Assembly (NCBI RefSeq): GCF_008933115.1 | Contig: NZ_WBVO01000004.1 | Span: 1-64,000 of the forward strand | DNA length: 64,000 nt | DNA from: Phaeocystidibacter luteus | Lineage (GTDB): Bacteria > Bacteroidota > Bacteroidia > Flavobacteriales > Schleiferiaceae | Reading direction: 5' to 3' | Shown: in pieces, positions 51,311 through 60,772 of the stretch | How the letters are laid out: each line of letters begins with the position of its first letter | How positions within the stretch are numbered: the first letter of the stretch is position 1 | The notes under the pieces: generated by a model | The model's database searches: none | Seen by the model: only the letters and a program-made list of their open reading frames with translations | What the model was told of the DNA's origin: nothing | Position numbers and translations under genes: made by a program

Positions 51311-51910
51311 CTAAAGATCCAAACTCAATTGCCGCGGCAAGAGTTGAAAACTCATCCTGTGTATCGGGCTTGGTCCGTGCTCGCGTATGCCATTCCTATG
51401 TTCAACTGTGGGATAGCCAACATTCTTGTCCCATCGGTAATGAGGCCATTGCTCGTGCGCCTCACGCATGATTCGGTCACGCTCTGTTTTGGCAAGAATG
51501 GACGCCGCAGCGATAGATAAGTACTTCCCATCGCCTTTAACCACGCATTCATGAGGAATTTCTCCGTAAGGCACAAACTTGTTTCCGTCAATCAGAAGAT
51601 ATTCGGGTTCAACTTCTAGCTGAGCAATAGCACGATGCATCGCTTCGAAAGAGGCGCGAAGGATGTTCATTTCATCTATCTCAGTGTGAGAGCATGAACC
51701 TATCGCCCACGCTGTGGCGCGCTCCATGATCTGCTCTCGCAGCTCGTCTCTCTTCTTTTCGGTAAGTTTTTTTGAATCGTTGAGGTGAGGAAGCTCGACA
51801 TCATCTGGAAGAATTACCGCAGCGGCAACCACTGGACCGGCTAAACATCCGCGTCCCACTTCATCGCAGCCTGCTTCGAGTCTGCCTCGTTTTATATTGC
51901 CGTCAAGCAT
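51311..51910 (-). CDS. rnhB: Ribonuclease HII
   Basis: Cleaves RNA in RNA/DNA hybrids and at single ribonucleotides in DNA. From ATG at 51910 the protein has 199 residues with the family motifs [22 protein letters not shown] (catalytic D16, E17), [39 protein letters not shown] and [27 protein letters not shown] at 51910 is chosen because it yields the standard length; the longer frame to 51997 adds 29 unrelated residues. It overlaps the 3' end of the GT4 gene by 8 bases. Confidence 0.95.
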   Translation of the reverse strand: MLDGNIKRGRLEAGCDEVGRGCLAGPVVAAAVILPDDVELPHLNDSKKLTEKKRDELREQIMERATAWAIGSCSHTEIDEMNILRASFEAMHRAIAQLEVEPEYLLIDGNKFVPYGEIPHECVVKGDGKYLSIAAASILAKTERDRIMREAHEQWPHYRWDKNVGYPTVEHRNGIREHGPSPIHRMSFQLLPRQLSLDL

Positions 51911-53012
51911 TGCCCGCGGTTTTAACGATGTTCTCCCATAGTTTCTTCGCTGAAGAATCCCAATTGAAAAACTTTGCTCGTTCGATGCCTTTCTCAATCC
52001 AAGTCTGGCGCTCAGATTGATTTTCCATTTGGTTCATTCCATCCGTCCATGCATCGGCATCAAAGGGAGATAGAAGGAGCGCAGCATCACCTGCAATTTC
52101 TGGCATACAGGACACATTCGAACAAATCACTGGAGTTCCGGCAGCCATGGCCTCAACAATGGGGATCCCAAATCCTTCGAATAGGGAAGGAAAGAGGAGG
52201 GCAATAGCATTGGACATGATTGCGTTCAGTTCGCTGCCATGTTTCCGGCCTACAAAATGGACCTTATTCCTATATGGAGATTCTTCCAAGACGCGTTCAA
52301 GTTCGCTGTCGATATGCATGTGATTGCCTACCAAAACTAGCTCGGCATCCCCGCCTTGAAGGCGATATTTAGAGAATGCTCTAACCGCCAAAGCGAGGTT
52401 CTTTCTAGGGTTGATTGAACCGACGCACAAGAAGTATTTTCCGGAAATTGGAAGTTCAATATTAGCTCCAATTAAAGGCTCGAAGTTCGATTGTGGAGCG
52501 TTGTAGACCACATCCATAATGGATGTTGAGATGCCCCAGGTTCTGCTTACATCTTCCAATGTTTCACGGCTTACGCAAACGATTCTATCTGCGGCTCGGC
52601 CATATTGAACCATGTGTTTTTGATACCATTCCCCGACTTTTCGCGGGATCCATTCGGGATGGTGCTCAAAATTCAAATCGTGCACGGCTAAAAGTTGTTT
52701 GCCCTTCCAATTCTTGACGCCCATGCCATCGGGTGAGAAGTAAACGTCGGGTTTGATGCGCCGTAATTTTGCTGGAACGCGGTAGTGGTTCCAAAGTGAC
52801 CAGAGATAGGGGTGTCGCGCAGCCGGACGAACCGTGTGCATGACTACATTCGGACCATATTTATACGATGCATCGGGCTTTCGATCGAAGATGAGGTGAA
52901 ACTCAACTTCTGGATGGCTTTCTACCATTCTCTTGACGAGAGAATGAGTGAACCAACCAATGCCCTCTAGGCGATTTTTTAGCAGCCAACGCGTATTTAT
53001 GGCGATTTTCAT
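51903..53012 (-). CDS. Glycosyltransferase family 4 (group 1)
   Basis: A 369-residue cytoplasmic glycosyltransferase with a GT-B fold. The donor-binding C-terminal half has [86 protein letters not shown], with the E-x7-E type motif (EGFGIPIVE). It is adjacent to and divergent from the flippase, so it probably builds the repeat unit that the flippase moves. The sugar is unknown. Confidence 0.92.
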   Translation of the reverse strand: MKIAINTRWLLKNRLEGIGWFTHSLVKRMVESHPEVEFHLIFDRKPDASYKYGPNVVMHTVRPAARHPYLWSLWNHYRVPAKLRRIKPDVYFSPDGMGVKNWKGKQLLAVHDLNFEHHPEWIPRKVGEWYQKHMVQYGRAADRIVCVSRETLEDVSRTWGISTSIMDVVYNAPQSNFEPLIGANIELPISGKYFLCVGSINPRKNLALAVRAFSKYRLQGGDAELVLVGNHMHIDSELERVLEESPYRNKVHFVGRKHGSELNAIMSNAIALLFPSLFEGFGIPIVEAMAAGTPVICSNVSCMPEIAGDAALLLSPFDADAWTDGMNQMENQSERQTWIEKGIERAKFFNWDSSAKKLWENIVKTAGNA

Positions 53013-53059
53013 CGTTCAAAAGTATTAAAAACTCATCCGGTTCGTTTGACCGCTATCCT

Positions 53060-53067
53060 TACTTTTG
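53060..53067 (+). promoter_or_regulatory. Putative -7 box upstream of the flippase
   Basis: TACTTTTG matches TAnnTTTG and overlaps the in-frame TTG at 53065, which supports ATG at 53074 as the real start. Confidence 0.4.
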
Positions 53068-53073
53068 CCCTTA

Positions 53074-54420
53074 ATGATTGATAAAGTACACCAACGCCTG
53101 GCGCGAATGCGTGAAGATGGCCAGTTAATGGAGTTGCTTAAGGGCTCCGGTTTGGTGTTGCTATTCAAAATTCTTGGAGCGCTAAGCGGCTACCTTTTCA
53201 CAATCCTCGTGTTCAGATGGGCCGGAAGTGATGGATATGGAGTCTTCGAAATGGGATTTACAGCCTTAATGATTATTACGGTTGTGTCTCGATTGGGACT
53301 AGAAAGCGCCATTGTTAAGTATGTATCCGCATATGTCGTCGAAAAAAACTTTGGTAAGGTGGTGCGGCTATACTTGTTGTCCGCTTCAGTGGTGCTGAGT
53401 GTAAGCTTGGTTTTCGCCGCAATCCTCTATTTTTCAGCTGACTCACTTGCCAATTTCTTTGGCAGTTCTGAACTCGACCTCGCCTTCATTGGCATGGCCT
53501 ACATTATTCCGCAGTTTGCACTTCTTCAGCTCAATGCGGAAACACTCCGCGGTTTGAAACGCATGACCGATTTTTCACTTTTGCAGAATGGGTCTTTGAT
53601 GATTCTGGCGGTCGTGTTTTTCTACATTTATAAAGGAGACCCTGCAACGGGATGGGATGCTGTGAGAGCTTTCGGCTATGGCGTCGATATCCTGTTGATT
53701 CTGAGTTTCTTTATGATTTTTAGGAGAAGGGCAACTGATTTGAATAAAGCGAAATCAGATCAAGTTGACTTTGGAAGCGTCTTTCGAACCGCTATACCTA
53801 TGCTGATTTCCGGCTCGCTTTTTTTAGTGATGAGTTGGACCGATACATTGATGGTTGGGTATTTTATGTCGGATGCCGACGTAGGTTTATACCGCTTCGT
53901 TTTCAAAATGGCTACACTCATTACGTTCTCTCAGTTTGCCATCAACAGCATAGCAGCACCCATGATAAGCGGGTTTTCAGCGAAGAGTGACGTGAAAGGT
54001 CTACGCAGTATAATCCATCAAATTGCTTGGATTAATCTCCTTTTGTCGCTTCCTGTTTTTATCATTTTTGTTCTGTTTCCAACCTGGGTTTTGGAGACCG
54101 CTGGAGATGGTGATGTGCAGGGTGGTGTACTTACACTTCAGGTGTTAGCAATAGGTCAGGTAGTCAATGCGTTATGTGGACCTGTGATGTACACTTTGAA
54201 TATGTCGGGATACGAAAAGGTGAGTCAGCGAATCATGCTATGGACTGCCCTTTTGAACTTTGTGGCTAACCTCATATTGATTCCTGAAATGGGAATTTTG
54301 GGTGCAGCGATTGCAACATCTGCTTCCATGGTTCTGTGGAATGTGGTGGCAACCTGGAAGGTCTTCCGCATATTCAGGATAATATCTTTGCCTATCCCAT
54401 GGCGTTGGAGAATGAAATGA
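53074..54420 (+). CDS. Oligosaccharide flippase (Wzx/MATE-like)
   Basis: A 448-residue protein with about 12 to 14 hydrophobic helices and the flippase pattern (FKILGALSGYLFTILVFRWAGSDGYGVFEMGFTALMII, later LGAAIATSASMVLWNVVATWKVFR). It translocates lipid-linked oligosaccharide across the inner membrane. ATG at 53074 is preferred to TTG at 53065, which lies inside the putative -7 box. It is followed by sulfotransferase, Wzz-like and Wzy-like genes, consistent with Wzx/Wzy-dependent polysaccharide assembly. Confidence 0.9.
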   Translation: MIDKVHQRLARMREDGQLMELLKGSGLVLLFKILGALSGYLFTILVFRWAGSDGYGVFEMGFTALMIITVVSRLGLESAIVKYVSAYVVEKNFGKVVRLYLLSASVVLSVSLVFAAILYFSADSLANFFGSSELDLAFIGMAYIIPQFALLQLNAETLRGLKRMTDFSLLQNGSLMILAVVFFYIYKGDPATGWDAVRAFGYGVDILLILSFFMIFRRRATDLNKAKSDQVDFGSVFRTAIPMLISGSLFLVMSWTDTLMVGYFMSDADVGLYRFVFKMATLITFSQFAINSIAAPMISGFSAKSDVKGLRSIIHQIAWINLLLSLPVFIIFVLFPTWVLETAGDGDVQGGVLTLQVLAIGQVVNALCGPVMYTLNMSGYEKVSQRIMLWTALLNFVANLILIPEMGILGAAIATSASMVLWNVVATWKVFRIFRIISLPIPWRWRMK

Positions 54421-55340
54421 GACCTACTCGCGTATTTTTAATTGGTGCTGCCAAGTGTGGAACAACTACGGTTGATCAGATGCTTCGTCTACATCCCGAA
54501 GTGTTTATGAGTCCCATTAAGGAACCCAATTACTACAGCACCGATATTAACCCTGACAACTTTACGGAGGTCTACCGAAAGCAATCGCTTCACGACTTGG
54601 ATGCCTATTTCGCACAGGAAGTGCTCGAACCTATGCATCTTGACTTCGTGAGGTCGCCTCAACAGTATGCCGACTTGTACCGCGCAGCGAATGGGGCGGC
54701 GGTTTTAGGTGAAAGTTCAACGTCTTACCTAGTAAGTACAGAGGCAGCAGAGAATATCGCGAAGGACTATCCTGATGCTAAATTTGTGGTTTGCTTGAGG
54801 AATCCTGTTTCTAGATTGAAATCGCACCTCAAAATGGCTTTGCAAGGAGGGAATATTACCGAAATCTCAGATGAAGTCGTCGAAGCGGATATGAAAAAGC
54901 CGAATCAAGGGTGGGGGAGTACAGAGATGTTTCTGCCGCTTGGCATGTATGGAAAGCAGCTTGAGCATTGGTTAAAGGTGTTCCCAAAAGCGCAGTTTCA
55001 TTTTGTCTTTTTCGATGATTTGATTGAGAATCAACAAAAAGTGTTTGACGACCTCTGTGCTTTTTTGAATGTTTCGATATTTGCGCTCGATTCAGAGGTC
55101 CATGCAAATGCAGGTGGAATGCCAAGATTTCCGAAACTCAATGCCTTTCTAAAAGGATCAAAGCGAGTTAGGAATATTAAGGATAGAATGCCCGAAAGCT
55201 GGAAAGCTATGTTGAAGGCGCAATGGAATGATGAAGCTGCTGTGGTAAACATCGACGAGAATCGTTGGAAGGAATACTACAGAAAAGATATAAAGAAGCT
55301 TGAGAGTCTTCTCGGACTGACATTAGAACACTGGAAATAA
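54417..55340 (+). CDS. Sulfotransferase (PAPS-dependent)
   Basis: A 307-residue sulfotransferase. The 5'-phosphosulfate-binding loop is FLIGAAKCGTTTVDQML (residues 7-23) and the 3'-phosphate-binding motif is KFVVCLRNPVSRLKSHLKMAL. ATG at 54417 gives an ATGA overlap with the flippase stop and starts just before the PAPS loop; the longer frame to 54336 lies inside the flippase gene. Embedded in the polysaccharide operon, it probably sulfates the surface glycan or its repeat unit. Confidence 0.9.
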   Translation: MRPTRVFLIGAAKCGTTTVDQMLRLHPEVFMSPIKEPNYYSTDINPDNFTEVYRKQSLHDLDAYFAQEVLEPMHLDFVRSPQQYADLYRAANGAAVLGESSTSYLVSTEAAENIAKDYPDAKFVVCLRNPVSRLKSHLKMALQGGNITEISDEVVEADMKKPNQGWGSTEMFLPLGMYGKQLEHWLKVFPKAQFHFVFFDDLIENQQKVFDDLCAFLNVSIFALDSEVHANAGGMPRFPKLNAFLKGSKRVRNIKDRMPESWKAMLKAQWNDEAAVVNIDENRWKEYYRKDIKKLESLLGLTLEHWK

Positions 55341-55354
55341 TTCATTGATATACT

Positions 55355-56368
55355 ATGGAGTATCAATCTACTAGCCTGATTACCTTCCTCTACAAGTGGC
55401 GCAAGCCCTTGATTATCCTGCCCCTTGTCTCTGCGATTGCGGCGGCTATCTTATCAGGACCGTCATTCATTACGCCGAAGTATCAATCCTACGTTACGGT
55501 GTATGCAACCACAACCAACTCCATTTCGAAGGCGGTTTTGCCTCAAACGGGGTTCGCGGATGAGGATGTACTTGAGTTTGGTGATGAGGAACGTGCAGAG
55601 CAACTACTTCAAATTTTGAATACGGATGAGATTAGAGACTCCATCGTTGCGAAGTACAACTTGATGGAGCACTACGATATCGATCCAGAATCTCCATACA
55701 AGCAAACCGAATTGCGAGAGACTTTCTCTGATAATGTGGAGTTCCGTAGAACGGAGTTTTCTTCGGTGGAGATTTCTGTTCTTGATGAAGATCCTCAAAT
55801 GGCCGCGGATATCGCCAACGATATTAGCCGTCTCCTAAACAAGGTGAAGAACCGTATCCAAAGAGAACGCGCGTACTTGGCCCTTCAAATCGTTGAGAAC
55901 TCTTACAAGCAGATTAGAACGGAAGAGCGCCTACTTGAAGACGCTTTGAGAAAGTTGCGCGTTGAAAAAGGAGTCCACGATTATGAAGCTCAAGCGGCAG
56001 TGTACTCAGAGCAAATCGCCATGGCAACTGTGGAGCTTGGTCCTGATCACTCCAGAACAAGAGCGCTTCGCGAATCGCTCGATACTATTGCCAAGTATGG
56101 TGGTAGATATGTAGACATGCGCGAGGAACTCCAGCTTTTGAAGGAAGAAGAGATTAAGATCAAAACGAAGCTTGACCAAGCGCGAGTAGACTACAACCAA
56201 TCGCTTCCGGCTTCATTTGAAATCAACTCGGCTTATCCAGCAGAGAAGAAGACGTATCCAATCCGTTCATTGATTGTACTTATTTCAATGATGGGTACGT
56301 TCATCGCTACGCTCGTTATCATCCTTGCCGTTTCTGCATACATGGATGTGCGCAAGAAAGTATCGTGA
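55355..56368 (+). CDS. Wzz/chain-length determinant family protein
   Basis: A 337-residue inner-membrane protein with a helix near each end (about 22-42 and 305-328) and a long, charged, helical periplasmic domain (NRIQRERAYLALQIVENSYKQIRTEERLLEDALRKLRVEK in part). The C-terminus is short (AVSAYMDVRKKVS) and lacks a BY-kinase domain. It sets the length of Wzy-made polymer. The next gene starts at GTG within its stop (GTGA). Confidence 0.86.
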   Translation: MEYQSTSLITFLYKWRKPLIILPLVSAIAAAILSGPSFITPKYQSYVTVYATTTNSISKAVLPQTGFADEDVLEFGDEERAEQLLQILNTDEIRDSIVAKYNLMEHYDIDPESPYKQTELRETFSDNVEFRRTEFSSVEISVLDEDPQMAADIANDISRLLNKVKNRIQRERAYLALQIVENSYKQIRTEERLLEDALRKLRVEKGVHDYEAQAAVYSEQIAMATVELGPDHSRTRALRESLDTIAKYGGRYVDMREELQLLKEEEIKIKTKLDQARVDYNQSLPASFEINSAYPAEKKTYPIRSLIVLISMMGTFIATLVIILAVSAYMDVRKKVS

Positions 56369-57795
56369 GTAAAAAGCTAACAAACTGGCTTGTTTACGGA
56401 GGTGGAGTACTCTTCCTCCTGATTAATGTGGTGGCTATCCTGACGGAAACCTACGTCTTGATGGCTATACCATTCGCCTTGGCGGCAGTTGCGGCGGCTT
56501 TTTTGCATCTCGATAAACTCATGTTCTTCATCGTGTTCGCTACACCGCTTTCGGTCACGCTTACCGATAAATCCTTTAATGTAGGACTGAGTCTTCCTAC
56601 GGAGCCACTTCTGGCGGGAATTACAGCGTTATTGTTCTTCCGTTTCGTGCAGAGAGGTGAGGTAGATCTCAAAGTTCTGCGGCATCCCATTACGGTTTCA
56701 ATTCTTGCCACAATCGTTTGGATGATTATCACTACGATTACAAGTGAGCGACCAGACGTATCCATTAAATATGTGATTGCTCGAATTTGGTTTGTAGTTC
56801 CCTTTTTCTATTTGCTCTCTCAGATGTTTAAGAAGGAGCAAAACATCCGAACCTTCTATTGGCTCTTTCTCATTCCGCTTTGTATTGCTGGGCTATATAC
56901 AATGTATCAGCATGCAGGAAACGGCTTTTCGAAAGAATCGTCGGTTTGGGTGATGTATCCACTCTTCAAGGAGCACACGAGCTACGGTGCTACGCTTGCC
57001 ATGTTCTTTCCTATTTCGGTTTATCTCGTTTTGAGAAAGAGTGAAGTCTGGGTTCGAGCTGCCGCATTCTTTCTCTTCGTAGTGCTCACGGCAGCCATTG
57101 TTCTCTCTTTCACTCGAGCGGCTTGGATTAGTATTGCTGGGGCGGGAGTGGTTTGGTTACTCATTAGATATAGAGTGAACTTCAATGCGCTTGTTATAGC
57201 TGCGCTAGTCGGACTTACCATGTTATATGGATATAGGGAAGAGCTCTTTCAGAAATTGGAAAAGAACGAACAGGTTTCGTCGGATGACATCGGTGAGCAC
57301 GTTCAATCTATTTCAAACGTGAGTACGGATGCTTCCAACCTCGAGCGTATTAATAGGTGGACGTCCGCATTCAGGATGTGGAAGGAACGTCCGCATACCG
57401 GATGGGGACCGGGCGTATATATGTTTGAATATGCGCCTTTTCAGAAACCCCATGAGAAGACCATCATCTCAACGAACTCTGGAAACAGGGGGAATGCGCA
57501 CAGTGAATACATTGGCCCGCTCGCTGAACAGGGCTGGCCGGGGTTGGTCTTGGTCATTGTCTTTGTGACCTTATTAATGGTATATGGTATTCGCGCATAC
57601 CGCAGGGCGGTGTCAAATGAAGTCGCCTACCTATCTATTTGCGCCACTTTGGGGCTTGTCACATATTTTACACATGGATTTCTCAACAATTTCCTGGATA
57701 TGGATAAGGCTGCGGGACCTGTGTTCGCCTTCACGGCCGTGATTGTGGCTACTGACCTCTTTTTCAGGCATCCAACAGGGCGTAAACAACGCTAA
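56365..57795 (+). CDS. O-antigen ligase/polymerase family (Wzy-like)
   Basis: A 476-residue protein with about 11 helices and the typical large periplasmic loop (about 285-385) containing ERINRWTSAFRMWKERPHTGWGPGVYMFEYAPF and NRGNAHSEYIGPLAEQGWPGL, the Wzy_C signature region. It polymerises or ligates polysaccharide at the periplasmic face. GTG start overlapping the Wzz-like stop. Polymerase and ligase cannot be told apart by sequence alone; the Wzx/Wzz neighbours favour a polymerase. Confidence 0.9.
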   Translation: MSKKLTNWLVYGGGVLFLLINVVAILTETYVLMAIPFALAAVAAAFLHLDKLMFFIVFATPLSVTLTDKSFNVGLSLPTEPLLAGITALLFFRFVQRGEVDLKVLRHPITVSILATIVWMIITTITSERPDVSIKYVIARIWFVVPFFYLLSQMFKKEQNIRTFYWLFLIPLCIAGLYTMYQHAGNGFSKESSVWVMYPLFKEHTSYGATLAMFFPISVYLVLRKSEVWVRAAAFFLFVVLTAAIVLSFTRAAWISIAGAGVVWLLIRYRVNFNALVIAALVGLTMLYGYREELFQKLEKNEQVSSDDIGEHVQSISNVSTDASNLERINRWTSAFRMWKERPHTGWGPGVYMFEYAPFQKPHEKTIISTNSGNRGNAHSEYIGPLAEQGWPGLVLVIVFVTLLMVYGIRAYRRAVSNEVAYLSICATLGLVTYFTHGFLNNFLDMDKAAGPVFAFTAVIVATDLFFRHPTGRKQR

Positions 57796-57945
57796 CTACT
57801 CTTTTTACTAGTCGTGCCGAAGGATTAAATATCAATCGGATAGCCTCTTTTGTGTTGACTTTTTAACAGTCATTCCGCTTTTGTCGTTGCATTTGTAATT
57901 ATTTCTCTGCAACTTAGGACCACGTTTAACACAAAATTTGCCTAC

Positions 57946-60768
57946 ATGAAAAGCAATGCTACACTGTTTAGTGTGCTGCTTTTGATGCTATTCTCTTTTA
58001 CTGGGTTTGCCCAGCAAACAGTGAGTGGTATTGTAAAGTCAGCTGAGACGGGAGAGCCCCTGCCGTCTGTCCTGGTAACCGAAAAGGGGACCGATAATGC
58101 GGTATCGACGAACATCGATGGTGCATTTGATATCACTGTTAGCTCTAATGCTACCTTGGTATTCAAGTTATTCGGTTCCTCTGAAAAAGAGGTTGCCGTT
58201 GGGAACAATGATTTCTTAGTGGTTGAGCTAGAACCCAACACTAGCGAGCTCGATGAGGTTGTAGTTACTGGTCAAGGTATCGGTATCAACAAGCGTCGTA
58301 TCTCTACGACCATCCAGTCAATCGACTCTAAAGAAATCGAAAGAGTACCTTCAGTTCAGTTGGATCAGTTGATCCAATCAAAACTGCCAAACGCTCAGAT
58401 TCGTTTGAGCTCTGGTCAGCCAGGTACAGCCTCTATCATTCGTTCGAGAGGTCCAGTTTCTGCATTGATTAACACTACTCCGGTGATTTTCATCGATGGT
58501 GTTCGTGTAGATAACTTGAACTCAAACCCAGAGTTGGGTATCGCAACAGGTGGTGCACAGTCATCAGCTATCGCGGATATCCCGATGGAATCAATCGATC
58601 GAATTGAGTACATCCCTGGTGGTGCTGCAACTACACTTTATGGTGCAGATGCCGCGAACGGTGTACTTCAAATCTTTACCAAGCGTGGTAATGGTGGAGA
58701 AAACAACGTGAACTTCGAAGTTCAGTTGGGTGCCATCTCAGGAACGAGAGACTTCCTTCGTTTCCAGCGCACTGGCGACATTCTTTATGAGCCAGGATTC
58801 ATGCAGCAGTATCGCCTCGGTTTCGGCGGTGGTACGCGCAACTTTAACTACCAGTTTAGCGGTAGTCTTTATCAAGACGACAGTTTCAATGACTTGAACA
58901 CTCAGGTTCGTAGAAACATGCGTCTTTCTATTTTTTCACAGGTTACCACTCGTTTGAGCTACAGCGGTTCAGTTGCTTACTCAAACCTCGAGTTTAACCG
59001 TGATTACAACGCGAACACGGCATTTGCTCGTTTCGGTAACCTCGAAGGTGGTCAGTATGGCGACCTCGACGCTTACACACAAGCAGAAACTGACGCATTA
59101 CAGGAGCAACTTCAGTTGGAAGGGGAGTTGACCGACATCACTGAGAAGATTAACCGCTTCCAGTTCTCAAACAACTTCCGTTACAACTTCTCTTCTAACC
59201 TTGCAGCGTCTTTCGACCTTGGTTTGGATTATCGTAACTCAGTTCAGCGCGAAGTTGCAACAAACGCAATGCAAATTGCTAAAGGATTCTTCCCTGACGG
59301 AACTACTGACCAAGGTTACATCATCGACTCTGATCGTAACTTCGCTGTAGTTTCAGGTAACTTGAACTTGCAGCACAATGCTACGGCGGGTGATTTCTCA
59401 TTCGTGACGTTGGTAGGTGGACAGTTCTTCCGTGAGCAAGACATCCAGCAAGCTATCACAGCGCTTCAGGTTACTGATGGTTCTATTTCCATCAACAACT
59501 CTGCTAGCCAGCAAGCTGAAGACTTCTACTCAGTTCTTACTTCTTACGGTGTTTACGTAAACGAGAACTTGGGTTACAAAGACAAGTTGTTCTTGGACTT
59601 GGGTCTTCGTCTCGACGGAAACTCTGCCTTCGGTGAGTCTGTAGGTCTTATTCCACTTCCAAAAGTGGGTGGTTCATACATCCTTTCAGAAGAAGAGTTC
59701 TTCAGAAATACATTCGATCAGAAGACTTGGAGCACATTTAAGCTTCGTGCGAACTACGGTGAGGCTTCTGTATTCCCACGTGCCTTCGCAAACGAGTTGA
59801 CTTTCGCAGCAGCACCTTACTTGGGTGGCTCAACGTTCGACTTCCAGAATCCTGGAAACGACGAGCTTCAGTCAGAGATTGCCAAGACTTGGGAAGTTGG
59901 TGCCGATATGGGATTCTGGGACAACAGAGTTCGTGCCGGTGTAACTTACTATAACACTACTACAGAAGGAGCACTTTTCACTCCACCAGCTAACCCATCT
60001 TCTGGTCAGCGTTCACAGCTACAGAACGTAGGTGAGATCAGCAACAAAGGTTGGGAAGTTAACTTGGGTGTTGATGTACTTCGTTCAGAAATGCACCGCT
60101 TGACAGCTAACGTGAGCTACAACTACAACGAGAACCTCGTAGTAAGCACAGGTGGTACTCCAGAATTCGCGGTAGGTGGATTTACCTTCCTCGGAGCATT
60201 CGTAAAAGAAGGTCAGCCTCTTGGTTACCTACGTGGTACGAAGGGTACTGTTAATGATGATGGTACAGTTGACTTCGAGCAGAATGCATTCCTCGGAACT
60301 ACGTTCGCTCCAACATTCGGTACTTTCTCATTGGTGTACACGTACAACAACAAGCTTACAGTGTCTATGGCTGGTGACTACCAGTACGGTGGACAAGGTG
60401 TAAACGTGGATGATGTACTTCGTTACTTCGGTGGAATCAACGACGAAGGTCGTATTCCTGATGAAGCACTTGCTGAGGCTGGTAGCTTCTTCGACTTGGC
60501 AGGTTACTGGGTAGAGGATGCCAACTACGTGAAGATTCGCAACATTGCCGTTTCATATGACCTTAGTGGCATGTTTGACGGTCGTCTTGAGCGCTCTTCA
60601 ATTGGTATCAGCTTGATCAACCCATTGAACTTTGTTTCTAGCTCGTTTGACCCAGATGTTACCGGTGCCGGTATTGACGCGCAAGGTGGCTTTGGTGGAG
60701 GTGGTTTCGCCTTCGGTACTGAGTCTGCGCCGAGAATGTATGTGTTGACTTTGAAATTCGGACTCTAA
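57946..60768 (+). CDS. SusC/RagA family TonB-linked outer-membrane protein
   Basis: A 940-residue TonB-dependent transporter. Residues 1-23 are a signal peptide (ending GFAQQ). A carboxypeptidase-D-like domain (TVSGIVKSAETGEPLPSVLVTEKGTDNAVSTNIDGAFDI in part) precedes the plug (SELDEVVVTGQGIGINKRRISTTIQSIDS, VIFIDGVRVD, RIEYIPGGAATTLYGADAANGVLQIFTKRG). The barrel follows, ending in MYVLTLKFGL with the usual terminal hydrophobic residue. It is paired with SusD downstream; no glycoside hydrolase or protease is adjacent, so the ligand is open. Confidence 0.95.
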   Translation: MKSNATLFSVLLLMLFSFTGFAQQTVSGIVKSAETGEPLPSVLVTEKGTDNAVSTNIDGAFDITVSSNATLVFKLFGSSEKEVAVGNNDFLVVELEPNTSELDEVVVTGQGIGINKRRISTTIQSIDSKEIERVPSVQLDQLIQSKLPNAQIRLSSGQPGTASIIRSRGPVSALINTTPVIFIDGVRVDNLNSNPELGIATGGAQSSAIADIPMESIDRIEYIPGGAATTLYGADAANGVLQIFTKRGNGGENNVNFEVQLGAISGTRDFLRFQRTGDILYEPGFMQQYRLGFGGGTRNFNYQFSGSLYQDDSFNDLNTQVRRNMRLSIFSQVTTRLSYSGSVAYSNLEFNRDYNANTAFARFGNLEGGQYGDLDAYTQAETDALQEQLQLEGELTDITEKINRFQFSNNFRYNFSSNLAASFDLGLDYRNSVQREVATNAMQIAKGFFPDGTTDQGYIIDSDRNFAVVSGNLNLQHNATAGDFSFVTLVGGQFFREQDIQQAITALQVTDGSISINNSASQQAEDFYSVLTSYGVYVNENLGYKDKLFLDLGLRLDGNSAFGESVGLIPLPKVGGSYILSEEEFFRNTFDQKTWSTFKLRANYGEASVFPRAFANELTFAAAPYLGGSTFDFQNPGNDELQSEIAKTWEVGADMGFWDNRVRAGVTYYNTTTEGALFTPPANPSSGQRSQLQNVGEISNKGWEVNLGVDVLRSEMHRLTANVSYNYNENLVVSTGGTPEFAVGGFTFLGAFVKEGQPLGYLRGTKGTVNDDGTVDFEQNAFLGTTFAPTFGTFSLVYTYNNKLTVSMAGDYQYGGQGVNVDDVLRYFGGINDEGRIPDEALAEAGSFFDLAGYWVEDANYVKIRNIAVSYDLSGMFDGRLERSSIGISLINPLNFVSSSFDPDVTGAGIDAQGGFGGGGFAFGTESAPRMYVLTLKFGL

Positions 60769-60772
60769 TACC

